Assembly (NCBI RefSeq): GCF_000189635.1 | Contig: NW_002476387.1 | Location: forward strand, 496,001 to 560,000 | Reading direction: 5' to 3' | From: Tetrahymena thermophila SB210 | Taxonomy: Eukaryota > Ciliophora > Oligohymenophorea > Hymenostomatida > Tetrahymenidae | Length of the DNA stretch: 64,000 bases | Part shown: positions 39,955 to 52,400 of the stretch, piece by piece | Position numbering within the stretch: position 1 is the first letter of the stretch | How the letters are laid out: each line of letters opens with the position of its first letter | The notes under the pieces: generated by a model | What the model was told of the DNA's origin: nothing | What the model saw: the letters and a program-made list of their open reading frames with translations, nothing else | Databases searched by the model: none | Translations under genes and position numbers: made by a program

Positions 39955-42900
39955 TTCAAGTAGTATTAATGATGAAGATGTGTTAAGATTAGGTTCTACT
40001 TTAACAAAATGCACTAATCTCTCAAATTTGACACTTAATCTCAAGTAAAAACAGTTTATTTGTTTTGGTTGTGATATTTTTTTCAAAATATAAATTTAAA
40101 ACAATAAAAATATTTTAATTTATTTATTAGCTTTTTATTTGAATTTTTTTATATTCTGATATTATTTTTTAATTTTCAACTTTTATAATTATGAATTAGT
40201 TTTTTTTTATATTTTATTTTCATAGAAAATTATATATAATATGCGTACAAATGCGGTGGATTAAATTTTGTAAACAGCGCACATGTTAATTTTTGAAAAA
40301 TTTGTAATAATTTTATAATTTTTTTAAATGGAATTCTTAAAAAAATCCTATAAATTAATAACTTTTTTAACTTTTAAAAATGGCTAAATATAACTTAACC
40401 TTAATATTTAAAGAATGATTGTAGATGGCTCCAACTGCAACTAATTTATGCACAATTTTAAGTGGCCAAGTTTGCGCTACTCATAATATATCTAATGTTT
40501 TTTTTGAATTATTTTCTATTTTATGATGATTATATTTTTTTACCCCTAAATATAACTCATTTTTTAATTTTCAATTTTCACTTTGATTACATTTATTTTT
40601 TATATTTTTATTTTTCTTAATTTTACCTTTAAATTTATTATTTTTTCTTCTATTTTTAAATAGTAACTGTTAAATTGGTACAATTGATGCTTCAGGCTTA
40701 GGTTCTGCTTTAGCAAAGTGTGTTAATCTCTCAAATTTGGATCTTGATCTTTTGTAAAACAGTTTATTTGTTTTGGATTATGATATTTTTTAATATAAAA
40801 ATGAGTTAAAAATAATAAAATTCTTTTATATTATTTATTTAATTTTATTGTGTTTATACTTTTCTCTCTTAATTTAACTCAATTTTTAATTTTGAACTTA
40901 TGTTTTATTATTTATTTATTGATTAATTGCATTTCATTTCATTTTTTTCACCATTTTTTCTTTCTAACTAAGCAACTATTTTAATTTCTTCAATATTTAA
41001 AAAGCTGGAATCGAATTGATAATGAAGGAGTATTAGGCTTATGTTCTAATTTGGCAAAGTGTACTAATCTCACAAATTTAACACTTAATCTAGGGTAAAA
41101 ATAGTTAATTAGTCTTACTTGGATTCTGATTTTTGAAAAATGAATTTAAAATAATAAAAATCTTTTTATTTAGATCTTAATCTCATTTGTTTGCTTTTTT
41201 ATTCTGACAATGCTTTTTTTTTTCTTCATTAATTTAACTCATTTTTTTAATTTTCAGCTTTTGATTAGATAAAAAACTATTCTTATTATTTCATATTTTT
41301 CTTAATTGTTACATAATTGTATTTTTTTCTGTGCTTAAAAAGTAAAAATGAAATTGATGATTATGGTGTACCAGGTTTAGGCTCTGCTTTAGCAAAGATA
41401 ACTAATCTCTCAAATTTATCACTTCACCTTTGGTAAAAATAATTTATTTATTTTGTATTCTGATACTTTTTTATTGTGATTATACTTTTTTATTTTCTTA
41501 CTCATTTTTTAATATTCAACTTTTATTTTGATTATTAATAATATTTTATCATTACACTGTTTTTCTTCATTTTTAGTTTTTAAAAACTTATTTTATTTTC
41601 ATCAAATATAAAAAGTATGAATAAAATTGGTACCACTGGTGCCTCGTGCTTAGGTTCTAATTTAGCAAAGTGTACTAATCTCTTAAATTTGACACTTAAT
41701 CTAGGGTAAAAAGAATTTATTTTATAAGCTATTTTTTTTAAAATGTGAGTTAAAAACAATGTTTTTTTTTTTCTTTTACTTATTTTTCTCTTAATTTTAT
41801 TTGACTTAAAGTTTAAACTTTGATTTTACTTATTTGTTAATTTCATCATATTTCTTCATTTAATCCCTCAAAATAACTAATTATATTTACTTTATCTTTA
41901 AAAGTTGGAATAAAATCGATAATGTAGGTGTTTTAGGCTTAGGTTCTACTTTGGATTGCACAAATCTCTTAAATTTGACACTTATTCTTGAGTAAAAATC
42001 TTAAATTTATTTATTTAAAAAATTTTTAAATTAATTTTTTTTTCCCTTAATTTAAATAATTTTTTAATTTTCAACTTTTGCTTTTACTATTAATTTACTT
42101 CTTAAGATTTCATATTTTTTTCTTCATTTTTACCTTGCCACTAATTATATTTTCTAAATATTTAAATAGTTACAATAATATTGGCCCAAATGGATTATCA
42201 AGCTTAAGTTCTACTTTAGCAAACTTCAGTAATCTCTAAAATTTTACACTTATCCTTGAGTAAAAATAGTTTATGCTTTTAATTGAAATATGTATTTAAT
42301 ATAAAAATGAATTTAAAATATTATAAAAATCTTTTAATTAATTTATCATCTTTTTATTTATTTATTATTCTGATTTTTATTTTTCCCCTTATATTTAACT
42401 GTTTTTTTCTTTATAACTATTATTTTATATTTTTTATAATCTTTTCTTAACAGCTAACTAATTATATTTTTTTCTAATTTAATAAAGTAACAATTAAATT
42501 GGTGATGCTGGTGCATTAGCCTTACATTCTGCTTTAGCATACTCCACTAATCTTTAAAATTTGGCACTTAATCTTGAGTAAATACACTTTATTTGTTTTG
42601 GATTAATTTATTTTTTAATATAAAAGTGAATTTAAAACGATAAAATTCTTTTAATTTTATTTATTAGCCTATTATTTGATTTATTTACTTTTATATTTTG
42701 GTTGTTTTTTTCTCTCTCTTAATTTAACTCAATTTTTTATTTTTAGCTTTAATTTAAAAATTGATTAATTTCTTATAATTTAATTTTTTCCTTCTAACAA
42801 ACTAATATTTTTTTTTAATTAAATAGTCAAAATGAAATTGGTTCAATAGGTGCATAGGCCTTATGTTCTGCTTTAGCAAAATGCGTTAATATCTCAAATT

Positions 42901-44608
42901 TGAAGCTTGGCCTTAAGTAAAAACAGTTTACTTGTTAAGGATTGTGAAATTATTTAATATAAAAATGAATTTAAAATAATTAACTTCTTTTTATTTTTTT
43001 ACTTGATTTATTTGCATTTTTTCTTCAATTTTTCCTTGTAAATAACAAATTAAATTACATTATTTTCAACATTTAAAAAGGTATAATTAAATTGGTGCAA
43101 TAGGTTAAAGTTTAGGTTATGCTTTAGAATAGTGCTCTAATCTCTCATATTTGACACTTAATATTGGGTAAAAAGAGTTTATATGTTTTTGATTATGATA
43201 TTTTTTAGTATAAAAATGAATTTAAAACAATAAAACTCTTATTGTATTTTATTCTTTTTACAAATGTAAAAAATATAAATATTTATATTTTAAACATACT
43301 TTTTTTTACATTTCGGATTTAGGAAATCCGAATATCCGAAATCGGAGATAACTAGATTTTACAGTATATTATTACATATTCTCAAAGTATTTGAAAAAGT
43401 TGTATAAGAAATAATCAACTTTACAGACTATATATCATAATTTTCTTCATTATTTTTTTCTAAATAATTAATTATATTTTCTTCAAATTTTTAAAAGTGG
43501 TGATCAAATTGATGATAAAACTGTATTATGTTTAGGTTCTGCTTTAACAAAGTGTTATAATCTCACAAGTTTGTAACTTTTTCTTGAGTAAGCACAGCTT
43601 ATTTGTTTTGGATTGTGATTTTTAATAATATAAAATGAACTTAAAACAATCAAAGCTTTTTTGTTGATTAATTTACTTTTTTTTTCTAATTTTACTTTTT
43701 TCTTTTAATTTAACTCATTTTTTATTTGTTTCTTATTATTTCATAATTTTGTTCATTTTTTTCTTCTATATAATTAATTTTATTTTTTTTAATATTTAAA
43801 AAGCTACAATAAAATTGGTGATGAATCAGTATCTGGCTTAGGTTCTTATTTAGCAAAGTGCACTAACCTATCAAGTTTGACACTTAATCTTGAGTAAAAA
43901 CAGTTTAATATAAAAATGAATTTAAAATAATAAAACACTTTTAATTTATTTATTTATTAGCTTTTTATTTTTATTCTGATTATTCTTAACTCTTCACTAA
44001 ATTTAAATCACTTTTTAATTTAAAACTTTTATTTATATTATTAATTAATTAATTTATTATAATTTCATATAATTTATAGATTATTAATAAAATAATTATG
44101 ATTTAATAATATTTCTTCACTTTTTCCTTCAAAATAATTATATTTTCTTAAATTTTTAAAAAGTTATAATGAAATTAGTCATAATGGTGTATCATGCTTA
44201 AGTTATTCTTTAACAAAGTGTATCCGTCTCTAACATTTAGCACTTCATCTCAAGTAAAAGCAATTTTTTTTGGATTGAGATATTTTTTAATATAAAAATG
44301 AATTTAAAACAATAAAACTCTTTTAACTTTTTTATTCATTTATTAGCTTTTTATTTGATTTATTAACTTTTGTACTATGATAATTAATACCTTTTTATTC
44401 TCTAATGATTTTTTGTTTTTAACTATTTCTTTACATATTAATTAATTCCTAATTATTTCATATTTTCTTCTTTTTTACTTTTTATTAACTTATTATACTT
44501 TCTTAAATATTTAAAAAGTGGATATTCCATTGGTGAAAAAAGTGTATTAGACTTAGCTTCTACTTTAGTAAACTGCACTAAAATCCTAAGTTTGACACTT
44601 GATATTTG
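39955..44608 (+). repeat. tandem array of LRR exon-plus-intron modules, about 14 units
   Basis: The repeated DNA unit is larger than the exon: each 90-nt LRR exon is followed by an intron whose sequence also recurs (GTAAAAACAGTTTATTTGTTTTGGATTG..., AATATAAAAATGAATTTAAAACAATAAAA, then TTTAACTCATTTTTTAATTTTCAACTTTT). Spacing between exon starts ranges from 254 to 417 bp, with one 709 bp gap after the first. This shows the gene grew by duplication of whole exon-intron units. Confidence 0.85.
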
Positions 44609-44925
44609 GTAAAAATAGTTTATTAGTTTTGAATTGGGATATTTTTAAATGTAAAAATGAATAAAAAAACAATAATAATCTTTTAATTTGTTATTTAATT
44701 AATTATTTATTTTCAGTATTCTTACTTTGATTTTAGGTTTTTTTTCTTAATTTAAAATATTATTTTTAATTTAAACTCTTTTAAAAAAATTATTTTAATT
44801 TTAATTTTGCACAAATTTATATAAATAGTCAAAATTAAACCAATCAATAACAATAATTGAAAATAAAGAACAGTTTTCTTAAATCTAAAAGTTTAATTGT
44901 CTTTGTCTTTTAAATGAATTAATGA
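39955..44925 (+). CDS. leucine-rich-repeat protein made of one-repeat-per-exon modules; 5' end not found
   Basis: Fourteen near-identical exons each encode one 30-residue LRR with the pattern N-x-I-G-x-x-G-x-x-x-L-G-S-A-L-A-K-C-T-N-L-S-N-L-T-L-N-L, close to ribonuclease-inhibitor-type LRRs. Exons are 39955-40044, 40664-40753, 41005-41094, 41343-41432, 41616-41705, 41905-41991, 42170-42259, 42488-42577, 42827-42916, 43081-43167, 43498-43587, 43804-43893, 44164-44253 and 44519-44608. Twelve are 90 nt and two are 87 nt. Every one is flanked by an ..AAAAG or ..AATAG acceptor and a GTAAAA/GTAAG donor in phase 2, so the whole chain stays in frame with no TGA. A last exon 44829-44925 reads on in the same phase to KNSFLKSKSLIVFVFQMNQ and TGA. 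LRRs usually bind proteins; the partner is unknown. The start codon and any N-terminal domain are missing from my reading. A transcribed gene is likely but not proven. Confidence 0.72.
43262..43343. repeat. inverted repeats inside an LRR intron
   Basis: In the 330 bp intron after the exon at 43081-43167, AAATGTAAAAAA (43262-43273) is matched by TTTTTTACATTT about 30 bp later. This is followed directly by TTTCGGATTTAGGAAATCCGAATATCCGAAA (43311-43342), which contains two overlapping palindromes. It is the most GC-rich patch in the intron array and is absent from the sister introns. Confidence 0.6.
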
Positions 44926-46250
44926 TAATAAATAAATGATGAAGATATGGAGAATAAATAATAAAAATATTTTAATAAAAGTATATTATATTATGTTTTA
45001 TTTGATATTTTTTTTTATAAAATTTTGTGAATGAATAATTTAATCTATATTATTGTTAGCTCTATGATTATCTTTATCTAAAACAATATCATAATTTTGG
45101 CAAGTTTATTGATAATAAAATAAATAAAATGTTTAAAGTATCTTATTATCTTGAATTAATATTTCTTAACACTTCTTTAATTTATTTTTATGTAAACTTA
45201 AAAAAATCACCTAAAGCATCTATTACAATAATTTTGAAAATTAAATTATTTATGAGTCATTTTTTTAATATCTTTATTTTTTATAAATAGAATAAAAGAC
45301 TTAAATAAAAATTACTTTTAATTAAATAATTGAAAAAAGTAAAGCATCATAAGTTATATTATTTGTTTGAAAAGATTTATGAAGTAGCTTATTGATTTAA
45401 ATTGGATAAATGGCAGCTCCTTTAGCTTATTAATTTAGTATTAGCTTTCTAAAAAGATTTATGGTTCTCAAATTAAAAATAATACATTTTGGTAGTGGTA
45501 GAAATATAGTAAATTATTCCCATATATATTACCTAAATTATATTTGTGTGGGGTATTTTTAAAATATTAATTATAATATATTTTCCTATCAAGAATTATA
45601 TGAAATATTAATTTCTTTTATTGGTTTTTAATTAGAAGGTAAAAAGTTTTGAAGAATAGAAGAAATAAAATTTAAAATGTATTTGGATTGAATAATAAAA
45701 GAAAATAAAATATTATACTAAAAATTTTAATAAATACACTCAAATCACAGAAATTGAGTTATTAAATAATAAAAGAAAATAAATTTCAATAAAAAACTCA
45801 CGAAGAGGTTTTAATATAAAAGAAAAGACCTTTTAAGGAATAGCTGAAAGAATTAGATTAACAGAGGCAGCATAAAAAGAAATTGACGAAATAAAATTAA
45901 TTTCTCACTCGAATCAATACACTTTAGAGTAGTTAAAAGAGTGGAGATTGTTAAAGAAAGAAGAGGAATTTTTCTGTGATGTAGAGATGTGTAGAGCTTA
46001 CTATAAACCAATGAGTTGGTAATAAGATAATTAACCCCTTAAGTTGGGGATCCAAACTTTTAAGGGATGTTATCATATATTAGTCAAAAATATTATACAT
46101 ACATAATTTTTTTCCTGCTCTATAAATTCATATATTCGATGGTTCATAATTCCCTTTAATTAATAAGATTTCACTTATTTATTATTAGCAAAATTAAACG
46201 AGTTTTTTAGAAAATAATTCTATATTTTATCAAATATTTATATAAAAAAG
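44926..46250. other. gene-poor segment with an unassigned open frame (about 45695-46337)
   Basis: After the LRR gene comes AT-rich DNA. A frame free of TGA runs from about 45695 to the TGA at 46335-46337. It reads, in pieces, ELLNNKRKQISIKNSRRGFN, TEAAQKEIDEIKLIS, TLEQLKEWRLLKKEEEFF and CDVEMCRAYYKPMSW, with basic and acidic helical character. It has no clear start codon and no family I recognise. It could be a fragment of a mobile-element protein, given the relics just downstream, or chance openness of two frames in a Gln-rich code. Confidence 0.3.
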
Positions 46251-47173
46251 ATGAAGAAATAAAGATACTACTTGAAAGAGAATGATAGCAGCGATGAAGA
46301 TAGATCTTATTCCGGATCAATTAATAACAGAATCAAATGATTCTAATTCTCATTTATCAGAAAATAGCCAATCTTCTCAGTCTGAAGATGATTTAGGAGA
46401 AGATAATGATTTCTCATGGTCTAAATATAACAGATAGAATAAATTAGGAATAATACACCATAAATTCAAGTAGACTAGTGGAGTTGATAAAAAAATGAAC
46501 AAAATTAAAGAACCTACTGGTTCATTTTCTTTATTTATTGTGATGAATAGTATTATAATAGTTTTTGTGAAGAAACTCATAATTACTATTTGTAAAAAAA
46601 ATAGAATCATAAGTAGATATTTTCTAACTGTGGCTCAAATGAAATTGGTCAAATAGTAAGAACAAAGAAATTATAACAATTTAAGTAAGTTGATTGCCCT
46701 TAAAGTATAATTCATTATTAAAAATATGCCAAAGGTGTGGACGGGACTTGATGGATTAAATAATTTCATATAACATATAACATATAAAATAGAAGGTCAA
46801 AAAATTGAAATTTAAAATATTACATAATTTACTTTTCATAAAAATATTTTATAGCTATATTATTTATATAGAAAAAACTAAAGAGAGGATAATATTACTA
46901 GAATATAATTAAAGGCTTATTTTCTCACTAATTGAGGAGTTATAAAATAATCAAAAATAATAAGAACTATTACCAATCGAATAAAGTTTATCTAAAGCAC
47001 AAAGTAGAGAGATTGGTGAAGAATATTCATTATAAAAAGGATCTTTAAAAAAATGTTTTGTTTGTTATACAAAAAATTAAAGTAAAAAATCTAGTTTTTA
47101 TTGTTAAAAGCATGAAATTAATGTATGCATTATTCCATGTTATAATTTACAAAGAAAAAGTGTATTTTTTTGA
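46251..47173 (+). pseudogene. decayed piggyBac-like transposase relic
   Basis: Fragments of a piggyBac-type transposase lie in order but in different frames. An acidic N-terminus begins at ATG 46251 (YYLKENDSSDEDRSYS) and is taken over in another frame by SEDDLGEDNDFSWSKYN and EPTGSFSLF. After a frameshift comes YCDEQYYNSFCEETHNYY, like the family 'xLFFxxExxxxIxxETNxYY'. The catalytic DDE core is missing. The sequence resumes with VDCPQSIIHYQKYAKGVDGT, like 'CPxxIxxYNKxMGGVD', then TGA at 46749. In a third frame (46892-47170) is the C-terminal cysteine-rich domain: KKCFVCYTKNQSKK, FYCQKHEINVCIIPCYN, matching piggyBac C-x2-C...C-x2-H-x3-C-x3-C. It ends at TGA 47171-47173. It cannot encode a working transposase. 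Internal deletion, frameshifts and TGAs show age. Confidence 0.7.
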
Positions 47174-47383
47174 ATAATTTTAAATATTCATTCTCTAATC
47201 TTTCCAAATCTAAAGATTTTTGACTCTATAATATTTTCCCTGCTTTTAATTATATGGAAAATGTACTTTTTGACAATAAATAGTTAATATTAGATCAAAT
47301 AAAAAATATATCACCACACTGTTTCTCTAATTTTAAAAAAAATAAGATCCGAAATAAATTGTATATCTAATAACTATATAATA

Positions 47384-47683
47384 AAAGAGACTCCAGATTT
47401 AAAACTATAGGTACTCAAAGAAAAGAATAGATCATTCATTAGTTCTTTAGAGTAAATATAGAAACAAATCCTGGATATAAAAGCTTGAAAATTCATGTAT
47501 ACACAGATGGTCATAGTTTATATCCTAAAAAATCTACTCTTGGATATGATCATATAGTTTTTTTTGCATGATTACGGTTTGTTTTGGAAGGAAGGTTAAA
47601 CAACCAATCATATTTCAGAATTTATCTCATTTTTATATTTTAAAATAAATAAAAAATTCTTAAAGCAACTACTTTACTTTTGA
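47384..47683 (+). pseudogene. decayed ISXO2/Merlin-like transposase fragment
   Basis: A short stretch resembles the C-terminal half of ISXO2-type DDE transposases (IS1595/Merlin superfamily). One frame reads IHVYTDGHSLYPKKSTLGYD then HIVFFA and TGA at 47569. The family has 'IYTDGxxxY...LGYxHxxVNH'. In the next frame the match continues with HDYGLFWKEGQTTNHISEFI and SFLYFKIN, like 'xFVxxxGxHTNxIExxWSxLK', to a TGA at 47681. So a frameshift separates two consecutive motif blocks. No terminal inverted repeat or target-site duplication was recognised by eye. It lies only 210 bp after the piggyBac relic but is a different superfamily. Confidence 0.6.
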
Positions 47684-49478
<1,795 letters not shown>

Positions 49479-52400
49479 ATGAAATAATTATTTTATTTAC
49501 CTTTGATACTTGTTCTCTAATAGATAGTATAAGTCTATTCTAGTAATAATTCTACTTAATTAGCTAAATTTTCGAATTCTTACAATATTTTTTATCAGAA
49601 AACATGCTATTTGCAAGAGAGTTTTTGAATAGTGGTGACACAGTAACTGGTTGGACCTATACTAATAAAGTACAATGTCAAGGATAACTGATTGAAGCAA
49701 ATAAAATGGTATATATGCTAAGTAGTAGTTAGAAAACATCTTCAAAGACCTATACAAATCTTCCAAGCCATTATAGATTTGAAATTAGAATAGATTTTTT
49801 AGTCGTTGACAACCCTAATGGATCTGTTACCTTCTAAGCTGATGGATCAAATTTAGCATCATATAATTTTAACTCACCTGGATCGGATTTAGCAATATGT
49901 GGTGATGCATCAACTTAAGATATATTCGAAAGAGGTATAAAAGTTTACATTTAAAAATTTATATAAAAAAAAGCCAAGGTTAGTAAGTAAGTAAATAGAT
50001 ATTAATAAAATTTAATTAAATATCTGTAAATAAAAAATAGATAAAATATGTTTATTTTTTTTTTATGAATAAATTATTTAATAAATTTATGGTATTACTA
50101 TTTATGTTTATTCATTTTTTAATCATTTCTTATATTTTAATAAATTTGCACATATATAAAGTTTAATATAAACGGACTCATACTTCTTCTACTTTAACGG
50201 TAACTCTTAAAAATAACCTTGGTTCTGGCAGCATGCTTGGTATTACAGATTTATAAATATTCTTAGATACTTGTCATCCTTTTTGCCAAACATGCAATGG
50301 ACCAGATTCAAATAATTGTACTGGTTGCGCTTCTGGTCAAACATTATCTGCTGGAACTTGCACATGTCCTGCATCTTAACTAATGTAAAATGGAAGCTGC
50401 GTATCAAGTTGTGCCCCACCTTAAATGGCTAATGGAAGTATATGTGTTGATGATCCTTGCTAAATAAATTGTTCTGTTTGCAGCTCAAATACACCGAGAT
50501 AATGTACTAAATGTACAGGGAGTAATAGATTATTTAATGGTAATTGCATCGCTTAATGTCCTTCATTCACTGATAATATTAATGGTGTGTGTGTTGACAT
50601 GATTTCAAATTATTGGAGTAAATTGTGTTTTTTTATTATTTAGAATAAAAAATTTAATATTTACTTTTTTTAATAGATGGATACTATCTATTCAAAGGAT
50701 TTTTCGAATCTGATTTCTCTTCTATATCATTTGAAAATTATGGATTTACTGCTAACTATTTTGATCCATATAGTTTAGTACCTTAATCAGATATGGCTTA
50801 GTATTCCGATTGTTACGGGATTCGAGTTTATGCAGGGTTTGGAATTTATGGTAAAAGTGTAGTAATCAGCAACTAATGGCCAATACCATGGAAGCATAGT
50901 TCTGTTTTGGTAAAAATGAAATATGTTTAAGTAGAAAATTATGAAATGAATGGAGGAGTGCCAGAAAAGTTGAGTATTAACTTAAATAATTAAGAACAGG
51001 CGTTTTTAGTAAATGGAGGTACAGATTTAGGTTGTGGAAGATTAGATTAAGGTGAAAGTATTGGATGGTTGTCTGCCAATACAACTAAAACTGTGTAAGA
51101 TGGATTTTTAAAATTAACAATAACAAACAATTTTGGAGATCCTGCTTGGTATGAAGGATATGCGTTTAGAGAACTAATGATTTTAGTATCAAAAGTAAAA
51201 TTTTTTAATTATTTACATAAATTAATTTAAAAATTTTTTGTTTTTTTATTTTATATTTTTTATATAAAATTTTAGTGTGTAGATAATTGCACTAAATGTA
51301 CTGATTATGATGGCTGTATTTAATGTGATCCTAATTATTACTTGTACAGAGCATAGTGCTATTTAAATAAATGTCCAGATGGTTCATATTAAGACAAAAC
51401 TAAATTACCTTTACTTGTTTGTGCTGATTGTGATAATACGTGTTTGACGTGTAGTGATGCTGGTCCTCTGAAATGTGTTACTTGTTCAACTCCTCCTCGT
51501 TTATTTAAATAAAATTAATGTGTTGTAGATTGTGGGGACTAATTTTATCCTGGAACAACTAGCTGTCTTCCATGCGATACTACCTGCTTTGATTGTTCGG
51601 GACCTTCAAGTAGCCAATGCACAAGCTGCTCATCTGGTAGATTTTATTTAGTTTCAACACATTAGTGCCTTTTAAATTGCCCACCTGGATTTTATAATGA
51701 TGCCTCTAAGAATGTGTGCTCTCCTTGTAATGCTTAATGCTATACCTGTCAAGGCCCTAGTGCTAATGAATGCCTTACTTGTGAACCTCCTAAAATGTTT
51801 CTTACTGTAAATTCTTGTGGCCCAGGATGTGCAGTAAATTTATATTATAAAAATTTTATTTAATAAAAATTTGTAATTTATTTTAGGCAGGATATTTTGG
51901 AAATACTGCAAATTAAGTTTGCACACCCTGCTAATCACCCTGTTAAACATGTGTTAACACAGCAACAAATTGTGTTACTTGTGTAACAAATTACTATCTT
52001 TAAAATGGTAATTAATGCTTGACTACTTGTAGCAACAGATTTTTCCCAAATTCAATAACAAATACATGTGATCCATGCAATATGCTCTGTGTAAATTGCA
52101 ATGGTCCTAATTCTAATTAATGCACATCTTGTGATGCAAATACTGGATTTTTATAAAATTCAACATGTGTTAGCTAATGTGCTATTGGTACTTATGGTGA
52201 TACAAATACTTATACTTGCAAGCAATGTGATACATCTTGTTATGCTTGCTAAGCTCCTGGCGACAGTACAAGCTGCACAAAATGCTTTGCACCTAATTTT
52301 TTAAATAATCTTGGTTAATGTAAGCCTACTTGCCCTAATTAGTTTTATGGTGATAAATCTAATTTAGTTTGTAAACCTTGTCACCCAACTTGCCTATAAT

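Noticed and set aside
40420-40500. Possible extra LRR exon in the long first intron
   Set aside because: The segment lacks the LGSALAKC and NLSNL words and has no proper acceptor-donor pair of the LRR type.
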